Shown one piece after another: positions 45,315 through 55,794 of a DNA stretch of 64,000 nucleotides (position 1 is the stretch's first letter; each line of letters starts with the position of its first letter). The position numbers were made by a program, and so were the translations under genes. The notes beneath the pieces were generated by a model. The model saw only the letters and a list, made by a program, of their open reading frames with translations, made no database searches and was not told where the DNA came from. The stretch spans positions 1,984,001 to 2,048,000 of the forward strand of contig CM073203.1 in the NCBI GenBank assembly GCA_037042915.1, in the 5' to 3' direction. Origin of the DNA: Auricularia sp. M13. Taxonomy: Eukaryota > Basidiomycota > Agaricomycetes > Auriculariales > Auriculariaceae.

Positions 45315-46332
45315 ATGCCCCCCGCTGTTGCAGCGTCCTTCCCGGCCGAGATTATCGAGCGCATCGTCGACTGGGTTGCTTATAACCGCCGTAGTGACCT
45401 TTCCGTCTGCCCGCTCACATGCAAGACCTGCAGGACCTGGCGCTACCCGAGCCACTACAACTTGTTCCACACCATACAAGTTGTGCGGCAGTACACACGA
45501 TACCGCGGTCGTTCAAGTGCGAAACGATATGATGCTCCAATTCTTGGAGGATACACCGAGGCTCATATCTCTTGTGACCCATTTGCGCATCATGCACTGG
45601 GGAGTTTGGTCTAGCTCTCGATTGCCCGAGCTTATGTTCGAATGCGACTTGAGTACGCTACAGCAGATCACGATCCAGGGCGCAACTGCTTTGCGAGGTC
45701 TGGTAGCTCTCGGTACTGGGAGGACAGCGCTTCATAACCTACGAGTCTTCCATCTCGTCGACGTCGAATATGTCCGACCAACTCGATTTGCGGAAGACAT
45801 GCTTGCATTCTCTGCCCTCAAAGAGTTGTATGCGAATGTTTTCTTTGAAGGATTTGATTTTGGCCCTCTGACATCGTGTCAACCCGCGTTCTCCGACTGC
45901 GTCGTTTGAGTACGACACGGACAAGGTTGGTCGGCAGCTTTTAGGGATTCTATCAGCCTTCCCCGCGTTGCGCACTATCAGCATCGACTTCAACATGTCA
46001 TCACCCGTGATAGCCTACGATGTCGTGCACAGTCTCGCGGCTTTATTCGAGTGGGATGACCAGGCCCTTTTCTCGCGACTGGAACATCTGCACTTGCGCT
46101 TTGACTCCTTTCGGCCAGGTGCCGATATCGTTGCGGAATTAGCATATCCAGAATGGCAGACGCTGGACCGAGCTTTGGCGGCTCGTCAGCAACTCCGTCG
46201 CATCACAGTGCACCTGGATGTTGGCGAGCAGGAGCTTGGCGCTTAGCGGTGGATACAGCCCGGCCTTTTAGGAGCATACTTCCCGTCCTGAGCCGCCTAC
46301 GACGCTTGGAAGTCGTGCTTGGGAACATATAG
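45315..46332 (+). pseudogene. broken F-box/LRR-like protein gene
   Basis: Begins MPPAVAASFPAEIIERIVDWVA, an F-box-like start (P-x-E-I-I-x-x-I), then DLSVCPLTCKTCRTWRYPSHYNLFHTI. The reading then has to change frame near 45480 to reach HDTAVVQVRNDMMLQFLEDT and leucine-rich strands. It changes again near 45890 (to FEYDTDKVGRQLLGIL) and near 46245 (to VDTARPFRSILPVLSRLRRL), ending with TAG at 46330-46332. No intron with GT..AG ends explains these steps. Such basidiomycete F-box/LRR genes form large, rapidly decaying families; three frameshifts argue for a pseudogene rather than read errors. Confidence 0.65.
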
Positions 46333-47128
46333 CGTTGATATCAGCAGCATGAGGCGTATTTTTGCCGATCTTGCGTTGTGCTAGTTCTGCTCGGTGCCTT
46401 ACAGCTCAACTGCCAGTAATTTCGGAGCCACGCATCGCCCTTTTGGTCCTCCTTTTCGATGCAGCATTCCGCTAGTCCTGTCAGCATATCTAGGGTATTA
46501 TGCTTTAAGATGATTGTGCTTACAAGATGTCGCCGCTGTGAACCAGCAGTTCTGTGTGTGCTGGCGTGTAACCCATTAGAAGACATGTTAGTGATATACA
46601 CAGCATTTGTATTTCCAGTTCTTTCCTGCTCTGATTGAACCTATCGCTCACTGATTGGTGCCCATCAACCCGTTCTGGGGGCTGAGTAAAACGGTGTATC
46701 TATATTTTTTCGATGTATCCGGATAGCCTTCCGCCGGATCTGAAATGTTACCAAGGAGGCGAAAAAGGAGAGAGAAGGGAGGGGGTTACATCGATTCCAC
46801 GCGGCGTCTGCGATGTGGTACTTGTTAGCACACGCAGAGCGGTCGTTCCGCCATGGGACCTCCCCGTCTTGTGTATATATCCTATCCTATATCCTATCCT
46901 ATCCTTCTGAATCTGCCATCGCCGCCAGGTAGTTCCAACCTGTACAGCCGCTTGCATGCCAACTTCAAACATACGCACGCTCTAAAGTCTGTTTGCCGCG
47001 TCGTGCGGAGTCACGTGGACGGATCTCAATTCGCGCATGATGCGAAGTGTATTCACTCGCGCGGAAGTCATAGTCAATCGGAGGCGACGACGCAGATACT
47101 TGACGCGCGCCTGAGGAACTTTACAGCC
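46333..47128. other. intergenic sequence with a TATCC microsatellite
   Basis: No gene recognised. A short TATCC/CCTAT simple repeat is at 46875-46905. Confidence 0.5.
46875..46905. repeat. (TATCC)n-like microsatellite
   Basis: Irregular copies of CCTAT with interspersed TATAT, about 31 bp. Confidence 0.75.
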
Positions 47129-47130
47129 AC

Positions 47131-48517
47131 CATCAGGAAAAATTTTCTGCTACATAGTTCGGGAAATTTGTATAGGTGCTTGTAGCTCTGCATAGAGAGG
47201 TGATATTATAGAACACTCTGTAGTTTCTTGTAGAAACCGTGTTCTCTGTAGTTCCCTGTAGTTCTCTGTAGAACTCGTAATCTACATAGTGATACATATA
47301 TTGGCTGATTCTACAGTACATCCATGTTGAACTATATATTGCAGGACAGGGTTCAGAGTACTAGATGATGGCTGGGGCCTATGCATTGCACCCTGGCTGT
47401 GCAAAGCACACCTTCCACTGTACGCACACACTTTATTACTATGTCATGCATCACAGAGGTCATGCGGTGTGAATGCCCTTGGTTTTGAGGTGTCACAGTC
47501 AATTTTGGGGCTCAAAGAGTCCAAATCAGGCCCAAATTTTCATCGCTGGTTTGTGGCGCTCACCCAGATCATTCCCATCATGTAAAGGCTTTCTCATTGA
47601 CTTCTGACTTCCCTAGAGCGGTGAGAGTCCCAGTTCCATTGCTTGGAGAAGCTTAGAAAGACTCACAAGTGTTCATTGCCTGACCAAAACCTGAGCGACC
47701 CTGGTAAACATCACCAGTCACAGATGGGCTGGACGTGTCACAGCAGTTCAGGTGCTGGTAATAGGCATGTGTGTACAGCACACTGCCTTGATTTCTGCAC
47801 ATAGAATGGTCTACCACTCGCTTGAATTACTTTTATACAACTGTGAGAGGGTGGATAGTCCCCCAGCTGAGCTTGCCCACTGTTTGGCTGTAATAAAGTG
47901 CAACACTTATCATGACCTTGACTCCAGACAGGCCTTCAGTTAATCAGCTCAGGTCATATCTCACACAATGATCTCCACATTACTTAGTTGTCAACTAGAA
48001 GTCAGCAGAAAGCAGGACTCTTGACTGCTTATGGGACTGTACTTGTGTGTTGCTTAGAGAGGCTGTTTGTATTGTACTGGCGCGTTGCCTACTATTAAGG
48101 CTTAATAGCGCAGTTGGTAACATGCGGTTTTGCTGAAGTTCCTCAGGTGCTCTCAAGAGAGCGCGAGTTCAAGTCCGGCTCAGGGCGTCAGTGTGAGTAA
48201 GTAATTCAACAGTGAGTAAAGTCAACCATAGCAGCTGTACATAATTTCAATAGTAAGTAATAAGTAACTACTCGGCTATAACAAAGAAATTCAAAATTAG
48301 TCATATATGTTTTCTTATTGGCTGGTATGTGACTGATTCTACATAGAACTACAGGCTCCTACAGAGGTCATTTCTACAGAGTACTACAGAGAAGTAGGGA
48401 ACTACAGAGCTCTACAGTGTGCTACGGTAGTGTTCTATAAAGGGGTTAGTCCTACAGGCCTACAGGACCTACCAGGACCTATGTTGGTCTACATGGTAAG
48501 AAGAATTTTTCCTGATG
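47131..48517. mobile_element. 1387-bp non-autonomous TIR transposon with 2-bp duplication
   Basis: The left end is CATCAGGAAAAATTTTCT and the right end, reversed, CATCAGGAAAAATTCTTC; the first 14 bases are identical. AC flanks both sides (47129-47130, 48518-48519). The left subterminal 180 bp is filled with TGTAG words and the right 220 bp with CTACAG words, so the arrays are mirror images. The interior has no convincing gene but includes a tRNA-like stretch at 48100-48190. End sequence, duplication length and subterminal layout parallel the element at 4260-5665. Confidence 0.85.
48100..48190 (+). repeat. tRNA-derived, SINE-like sequence with pol III A and B boxes
   Basis: TAGCGCAGTTGG (48106-48117) matches an A box and GAGTTCAAGTCC (48165-48176) a B box at tRNA-like spacing. 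The acceptor stem does not pair and the T-stem is imperfect, so it is not a working tRNA. AT-rich GTAAGTAA-type repeats follow, as in SINE tails. Confidence 0.5.
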
Positions 48518-48519
48518 AC

Positions 48520-49145
48520 GTGTCGGCAACTTGAGTCCACCGGCAGTGAACGGGCTTTTATCCGGCGCTGGTTTTAGCGCCTCGTTCACGCTCTGTATCA
48601 TGAAATATCTGTTTAGAGATGATTATTGTGCGTGAAACTTGTTGACTCGGCCGTCAGGCGCCGCCGCACGCTCCGGACCGCTGAGCACCATGAGCAATAC
48701 CCAATTACTGCAATCTCACTCTCTGGAAGTTTATCGTTGGCAGAAAACGCCTTGCGGAGTGTATTGACGTCGCGTGAGACGGGGATTTGGTGCCCGACGA
48801 GTTTGACAGGACGCGAATCTGCTTAAACGGGCGCTAACATTCAAATCCGATACTCGCCGATGACCGCTATTCCGCGGTTCGAGAGTGCGGTGAAAAAGCA
48901 GGTGAAACGCACGTCGAGTCCGCAAGTTGGTGAGTCACTGGCAGTGCGTCACCGAGGCTAATCAGTGTATGCCCACTAGGCGGCAAATACAGCAGGCCGT
49001 GTTGCGGTATGCGTAGCACTACTAACTCCATATTAATAACCTGGTACACGTACGAGCCTATAAAACGCAGGGGGATTCGCGCCGGTGCATCCTCACTTGT
49101 ATTTCACTCACCCAAAAGTTACCCTCCACCCTCTAGTACTACAAC
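48520..49145. other. upstream region of the UbiA gene
   Basis: No coding signal. A TATAAAA at 49058-49064 lies about 85 bp before the UbiA start codon and may be its TATA box. Confidence 0.4.
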
Positions 49146-50242
49146 ATGCTCCGCTCTACCTTCCACCTTCGTCACCCCATGCAGTGGCAACTGCCGCGTG
49201 TGCCCAAGTCTCCCGTCGCTCAACTCTTCGCGTCTATACGCAATTTTGTTCACACTCTCATCCTCTTCACCTACCGCGACCATGAAGCCCTCCTCATCCC
49301 AGTCGTGAGTATCTGCCTGACATTGCCGGATAGGCCAGGGATTCTCAGCTGTCCTTCACATTTAGATGATTTTTGCCGCGGTCGCTGCGCCTGTTCATTC
49401 CCCCGCGGCCTTCCTCAAAGCAGTTTTCTGGATATGGTGCCACCTGCTACAGTTCACCATCTCCAATCAGTACATCGCCGTTGAGGAGGACGCCGCAAAT
49501 CGGCCCTGGCGGCCTATCCCCTCCGGGCGGATGTCCCTACAGCACGCGACGGTTCTCCGCTGGATCATGCTCGCGTGGTGCACACTCCACTCCGCGGCCC
49601 ACGGTAACACTGTCCTCGGGGCGAGTCTCGCGCTCTCTGCCGCCACGCTCGCGCACAACGAGCTGGACCTCTCCAAGCACTGGTTTACGAAGAATCTCTG
49701 CAACTCTATCGGGTATACGTGCTTTGAAATCGGTGCCACAGCAATCATGAGTATGCTGCTTCCATCCCATCACTGTTGCGTGGCTAAACTGACATCCTTG
49801 CAGGTGCAAGCGGAGCGTTGGACAGCATCGCGCGGCTCTCCGTTTCCCTGTCCGCGTCAGTGATCGTCTTCACTATCACAATGCAGGACTTCCCGGACAT
49901 CGAGGGCGACGCGGCACAGGGCCGCGTGACATTCCCAATCGCGTTCCCGCGCTTCTCGCGCTGCTTCACCAGCCTGATGCTCCTCGGTTGGTCGCTTGCG
50001 CTCGGCACGATCTGGGGACTCTCCCCGCTCCCCCGTGCCTTGTTCCTCGCGCTCGGCACCTGGGTGGCGAGCCGCAATTGGACATCGTGCGGCGCAGAGA
50101 AGTACGACGCTAAGACCTATCTCTACTTTAACGTGAGTCCCCCATATGGTCTCCATCCAGTCATAACCCTGAGGCTGAGAGGGTCCCCCAGATCTGGCTG
50201 TTCACAGCTCACCTACTCCCGCTTGCGGCACGCCTCTCATGA
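49146..50242 (+). CDS. UbiA-type prenyltransferase family membrane protein
   Basis: Four exons (49146-49304, 49366-49750, 49804-50132, 50192-50242), all in phase, give 307 residues. UbiA enzymes are polytopic membrane proteins that transfer a prenyl chain to an acceptor using two Mg-binding aspartate-rich loops. The first loop corresponds to NQYIAVEEDAANRPWRPIPS, where the canonical N-D-x-x-D is replaced by a Glu/Asp pattern. The second is DFPDIEGDAAQGRVTFPIAF, matching D-x-x-D-x-x-G-D well. Several hydrophobic helices lie between and after (HLLQFTIS; SVIVFTITM; SLMLLGWSLALG). There is no terpene cyclase or polyketide synthase nearby, so it is a solo enzyme with unknown donor and acceptor. 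The altered first motif may mean a different substrate. Confidence 0.82.
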
Positions 50243-51897
50243 TTAATCAACTACTTATCAGAACCGAAAACGCCATCATCTCCCTTAATGCAGACAAAAA
50301 TGCCCCGGACTCTCGCGCTGTATCAATTAGCTGCCCGGTAAATTACTTATTCACGACTCGTCGCGACCCACCAATTTGTAGGCCCCATTTTTCCGCTCGC
50401 TAGCCCGCAGCGCCGCCGAAGTTGCTTGTTCTCCTGTGTACATAACTTCGCTTCCTTGATATCCCACACTGAGTAACAAGCACCTTAATTCCCTCAGTTT
50501 GGAAGGCAGGAGCAGAGCCCAGAGCTCAGTAGGACTGAGATGGTTTGTTCCCTGAGAAGGTACACTGGCACAGCCTGCGCACGCCGGCGAGAGTGTTAAC
50601 GCGCCCGGTAAACGATGCTAATCTGGCATGCAAGAAGTTATGGGAATAGGCTGCCGCTGGCCCATCACCACGAGCGGCCCTGCTAACGGACAAAGGGTAC
50701 AATGGCAATAAAGCTGCCCGATTCGGTGCCTAATGCTGTCGGTGTTCGCGGTGGCTGTTTGACCGTCCAACTGTCCACCGAGAGAGGCGGCGCACACGGA
50801 CTCCGTACGCAGGCACATGCTGCACGTTGGATCTGCGCACGGTCCGTGAATCCGCGCGGTGAATAATTTGCCGAACAAAATCTCGAAAACTGGCCGGAGC
50901 GGTGCTCGCCTGCGGTCAGAGTCCGAGCAAGCGCGCGCCAGGCTGAGCATCCAGCACGGGCGGCTGGCGAAAAAAGGAGCGTCATAGCTATAGGGAGATG
51001 CCTGCGCCTGTGCAAATGCTGCAGATAATCATGAGGATCCGAGATAGCCATGCAGCTGAGGGGCACCGACATGGCCGACCACCCAGTTTGTACAAGATCC
51101 CGGGAATTGGGAAGAAAACACAGGAGGTCCCATAGGTTGATCTATCAGCCATTGCATCAGCAGCTCCAGTCTGACCGGAGACGATTGCAAAGGGATGAGC
51201 GGTCCCAAGAACGGGGTACTTAGGGTGCGATGAGGGGAGTTCGTTGGTTGGAGTCATCGTCAACAAAGGATTAGACGCGAGTGAAGCAATCAACGATTAT
51301 CAAACGCAAACAGTAGCAACGTTTGTCATCCAGGGAGGCAATGTCAAAGCCTCGAACAAGGAAGGCTGAGAACGATGGGAGCCACGGATGTCATACCGTA
51401 CGCCGGGCAAGCTGAAGATCTGCAACCTAGAGAGCAAGTTCACCTGTCTATCCACAGACAACATGACAAGGGCTATTGTCACTGGGCAGAACACAATTCC
51501 GCAACCTCCAAACAGCCGTTGACCAGGCACCGACAGCAAACCCGCGCTGCAGTAGCTGCAGTAACAAGCCATCTCCGTCTGTTATGCGGACTAACAGCTG
51601 TCTCAATTTGAGCCATGCATGCGCAGTAGCCTTTCTCCAGCGTCATCTGCATGGCCGGGGAGCGAGACAACCAATAGCTTTGTCCGACACAGAGGAGGGC
51701 GGCTAAGACCAGTGTTGATGCGGATACGCAGTCGACAAGGCGATGAAAAGACTCCACTCCGGCGTATGAAGGCCTGCTAGGCATCTGAATCAGGACTGGC
51801 GTCAGAAAAAAAATCATAGACTGAGTTGTGAGGAGGCTGAGGAGGAAGCGCGAGTCGGATTTGGCCGAACATCTCGTTTCGTCCACGTCCGCGCGCC
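50243..51897. other. intergenic sequence between UbiA and zeta-COP genes
   Basis: Hydrophobic open frames on the minus strand (50988-51293, 51300-51572, 51479-51961) hint at a membrane-protein relic, but I found no start or exon chain. The last one overlaps the zeta-COP promoter. Nothing assigned. Confidence 0.4.
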
Positions 51898-52580
51898 ATG
51901 GTGAGCTCTTCTCAGATGGTTTTGTCCTGCAATGACTAAATACTGGCTGCAATTGCACCACAGTCCAATCTGTCCCTGTACTCCGTTCTGGCCTTTGTCG
52001 CGCTCGACACGGACGGCAACCGGGTTCTGGCGAAATATTACAAGCCCAAGCACTCGCCGCAGCAATTCGTGGACGCGAAGCCGCTGGCGACGCTCAAAGA
52101 GCAGCGCGCATACGAGAAATCGCTGTGGGAGAAGACGAAGAAGCCTGGCGGCGATATTATCCTATACGACGGCCTGCTAGCCGTCTACAAGCATTCGCTC
52201 GACCTCATATTCTACGTGCTCGCGCCGCCCGCCGAGAACGAGCTCATGCTGAACGTCGCACTTAACGCGTACTCAGACGCGCTCTCGCTGCTGCTGCGTG
52301 GCCAGGTCGAACGGCGCGCACTCATGGATAGCCTCGACCTTGCCCTGCTCTGCCTGGACGAGACCATCGACGACGGGTGCGCTTTTTGCCAGAATTCTCT
52401 TGCAACAGAATGCTCACGGCGGTATTCAGCATTATTGTCGAGACGGACGCGACCACGATCGCTTCTCGCGTGTCGCGGCCAAAGGCGGACACGTCCGAAA
52501 TCGTCATCAACGAGCAGACGCTCATGAACGCGTACCAGACCGTCAAAGACAGGATGGCGCAGCGTATCGCGCAATTGTAA
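51898..52580 (+). CDS. RET3: coatomer subunit zeta
   Basis: Small subunit of the COPI coat, acting in retrograde Golgi-to-ER vesicle budding; it belongs to the AP sigma/zeta longin-like family. Exon 1 is only the ATG (51898-51900), directly followed by GTGAGC. After a 63-nt intron with a TGACTAA branch site, exon 2 (51964-52376) starts SNLSLYSVLAFVALDTDGNR. Exon 3 (52430-52580) continues the frame from DETIDDG into IIVETDATTIASRVSR and ends MAQRIAQL. The total is 188 residues, normal for fungal zeta-COP. The motif LAKYYKPKHS and the KQ-like YEKSLWEKTKK block are characteristic. It converges with the F-BAR gene, 164 bp apart. The symbol follows the yeast orthologue. Confidence 0.95.
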
Positions 52581-52744
52581 CTGCAGCCGTAACTTAGATG
52601 TTCTTGTAAATAGGAGAATCGCGGCGAGGGTGAAGTTTTGAAAAGGTTGGCCGTCCGTATTCCGCATGTACAACATTTTGAACACAGATGAGATGCAAGC
52701 AAGCAAGAGGGCAGAAAGGGCTAGGCAAAAACACATACTAAGTC

Positions 52745-55700
52745 TCAGAACAAGCAGACGAAATTGCTGGGGAAGACGTGCCGCCCGGGCACGCGCCGCG
52801 CATCGTCGAGCAGGTAGCCGGACCACCACCCGTCCTCTGGCGTCTCGGTCACGGCGATCACGTCGTTCGCCTGGAAGTCAAACTCCTCGTCGATCGTCGC
52901 GGTGTAGTCGTACAGCGCCTTGACGTAGAACAGCACGCCTTTGCCGTCTTCCAAGTATTGGCCGGTCGGCGGCACAGCAGGTGCGGGGGTGGGCGACGGC
53001 TCGCGCTGCTGCTGAGGTGCCGGTGTCTGCGAGGGCAGTCCCTGGAACGATCCCGAGGGCTGCGACGACGACGGACCTGGACCGGGGGTAGCATATCCGT
53101 TCACCGGTGGGGGCGCCTGCTGCTGGTACCCGCTCGCCTGCTGCTGGTGCTGCGGCGGGCTCTGCCATCCGTTCTGCGCGCCCGCAGCTGACGGATAGCC
53201 GTTCGACTGCCGCGGCTGCTGCTGTTGCTGCTGTTGCTGCTGGTATTGCTGCTGGTAGAACTGCGCGGGCGTAGGAGGCGGCATGCCCACTGGCGGTGGC
53301 TGCGTCGGCGGCCCGCGGTACGCCTGTTGGTTATACCCGGGCGATTGCGACGCCTGCGCGAACGATGTGGTGGCGCTTCCCGCAGACGAATACCCCGAAG
53401 GCGCCGGCGTCGCAGATGAGTATGCAGACGGGGCAGGTGTCGCAGAGTATCCTGATGGTACAGGAGTGGCGGCCGTATATCCGACTGGTTGGCCGTAGCC
53501 CGCACCATACGGTTGGCCAGCAGTCGGGTATGATCCCTGCTGTTGATGATAGCTGCCTGTGCGCTGAGCCGCATACCTCTCCGCCATGGCATCCTCCGTC
53601 ACGCGTCCCTGGGGATCGAGCGAAATACCCAGCGGGGCGCGAGACGAGCCGCTCAACTGCGGGTGCATCGGGCTGGGACTGCGCTGCTGCTGTGGTGCGC
53701 GCATCGGGCTCGGCGCGCGCTGCTGCTGCTGCTGCTGTTGGGACGGGGCCCGCATCGGACTGGGCGCCCGTTGCTGCTGCTGAGGCGGACCTTGCTGATG
53801 CACGCTCATACGGCGCACAGCTGGCGGAGCAGGCGACAAGCTACCCCCGCGTCCATTCGCTCCAATGCCCGCGTGGCCCTCCCTGCTGACGGGCCGCCCG
53901 CGGTTTTCTATCTCGGCACCCGCAGTAGACTGCCGCGACACCGAGCCTTGGCGCGACAGCGCGCGGCGGTGTGCATGCTCGCCGGGGAAATGCTGCTGGT
54001 ACGACCCCAGCACCTCCTCGACGGGCACCGGGCTCGCGCGCACGTTCGGCGGCTTCATGAAGTTGGCCGTGGGAGCTGGCGAAGACGGCCGCGAAGACGG
54101 GTGCGAGCCGACGATGGCGTTCGCCGCGGCCGAGTAGTCGATGCCCAGGCCAGCACCGCCGCGAGACGACGACTCGACTGTACCGCGCCGGCTCTGGCGG
54201 CTGGGCGAGCGTACGGCCTCTTGCTGTTGCGACGAGCCCACATGGACGCTGGACCGTCGAGGGTTCGACGCAGCCGAGCGCAGGTTCTCGAGCGTCCTTG
54301 CCAGCGGGTCCGCCGCGTCTCCAACCGTACCCGGGCCTGTTAGCGGTGCAGAAGGCGCAATCGGCGGAAGCTGCGGCGGCGGGCCCGACGAAGGCGTCGA
54401 TCCACCGCCAGACTGTATACCGGCAGCATGGGACACGGACGATGGCGCGCCATTGCGGAGAGCCTCGCTGACAGCCGAAGCCTCCATGAGCGCGCTCCGG
54501 GCTCGTGAATTGGCGCGGCTACGCGACGTGCGTGGCTCTTGGCCGGATGCTGCAGCCTGGCCGCCACCGGCGCCTATGCCGGCCTGATTGACCGGTGGAC
54601 CCTCGTCTTCTGGCGGGTACATTGGCTGGGGCGGTCGTGCCGATGATCGAGCATAGCACGCTATGCGTTTTGTCTGCTGGGGGACGGCAGCATCACCCTC
54701 CGCCTTGTAGTTGACGATGGGCGGCGGGTCGGCAATCTCGCACAGCTCAATACCGTTTCTCTTGGCTGCCTCGAGCATTCCACGGATGAACGTCTCCTGT
54801 TCAACGGGCGTGTCGACGCCCTCGAGCGCAATTCGCAGGTGTTCGCAACTCTGTGTAATTGAACGTGAGCGACGTCAAGTCAAAGTTGCGAATGCAAGTA
54901 CCTCATCGTCGGCAACACACGCCGTGGAGACGGCGTTGGCAAAGGCCCAGAGATTGTTCTTTGTAAAGTCGATGCGCTCTTCCTCCAAATCCTGGCACTG
55001 GTCGCAGAACTGCTTCCACTCCTTCTCCCACTTGGCGCAGGTATCGTGCAGCGCACGGGTGAGCGTCTGGTACTCTTGCTCGTTAGTTGCGATGCTCTGG
55101 CGCGCGCGGTCGAGCTTGAGCTGCAGCTTGTCGTACTCGCGGCCCTGGACGAGCGTGGACTGGGCGGTGTACGAGTTGATGACGATGCAATTCTGCTCGT
55201 ACTTGTCACGCGCCTTGTCGACCATGCTGCGCTGCGTCTGCTTCGCCTTGAACTGCTTTTCGATGTGCGCCTGGACCGTCTTGCGATGCTGCGTTTGCCG
55301 CGCCACGAATTCGGCGGTCTGAGCCTCCAGCACGCGCCGGATGGTTGACGACAGTTCCAGGTGCGTGCTGCCTTGTTGCGCAGTCTCGGCGACCAGGGTA
55401 GAAAACGACACTGCCAGCTCTCTGCAAGTGCCTCAGCTTCGTGTTGGCAACACACCGTAACCATAATACGCACCCAGTCTCGTTCACGGCGATCTGACGC
55501 TTGCCCAGCGACGCCAGCCGTTTTGCATAGTCCTCCTCGATGGCCGCACTGCTCGAATTCAGTTGCAGCACATACGCCCATGCGTAATGCGCACCGTTCT
55601 TTCCAAAACGACCGGAGCTCGTCGGTCGTGCGCGCCGCATCGCGCATGCGCATGAGCAGCCGCTCCACGCCCTCGTCGTTCACGCCCCAGAAAGCATTGC

Positions 55701-55794
55701 AGTACTCGTGCTGCCGCTGCGCAAGCTCGGCCTCGGTCTGCTGCCCATATCGCGCCGTGAGCGATGTCGACGATGACTGTCGGCGGGCGGACAT
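52745..55794 (-). CDS. F-BAR/SH3 cytokinesis protein, Cdc15/Imp2/Hof1 type
   Basis: Membrane-curving scaffold of the contractile ring by family (fission yeast Cdc15/Imp2, budding yeast Hof1). Start ATG at 55792-55794 (MSARRQSSSTSL). The FCH part is YCNAFWGVNDEGVERLLMRM and, across two introns, AAIEEDYAKRLASLGK. A long basic coiled coil follows (RKTVQAHIEKQFKAKQTQ; CAKWEKEWKQFCDQCQDLEE). A disordered middle of some 480 residues, rich in Ser, Pro and Gln, carries repeated Q-rich plus RAPSPMRAP units and a poly-Gln run encoded near 53215-53260. The C-terminal SH3 has ALYDYTATIDEEFDFQANDV, the WW pair in DGWWSGYL and VFPSNFV. Stop at 52745. Which paralogue it represents is not settled by sequence alone. 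Confidence 0.9.

Noticed and set aside
48100-48190. Functional tRNA gene
   Set aside because: A and B boxes are present but the acceptor and anticodon stems do not pair.
53543-54343. Plus-strand open frame of 266 codons
   Set aside because: Antisense to the low-complexity linker of the F-BAR/SH3 gene.
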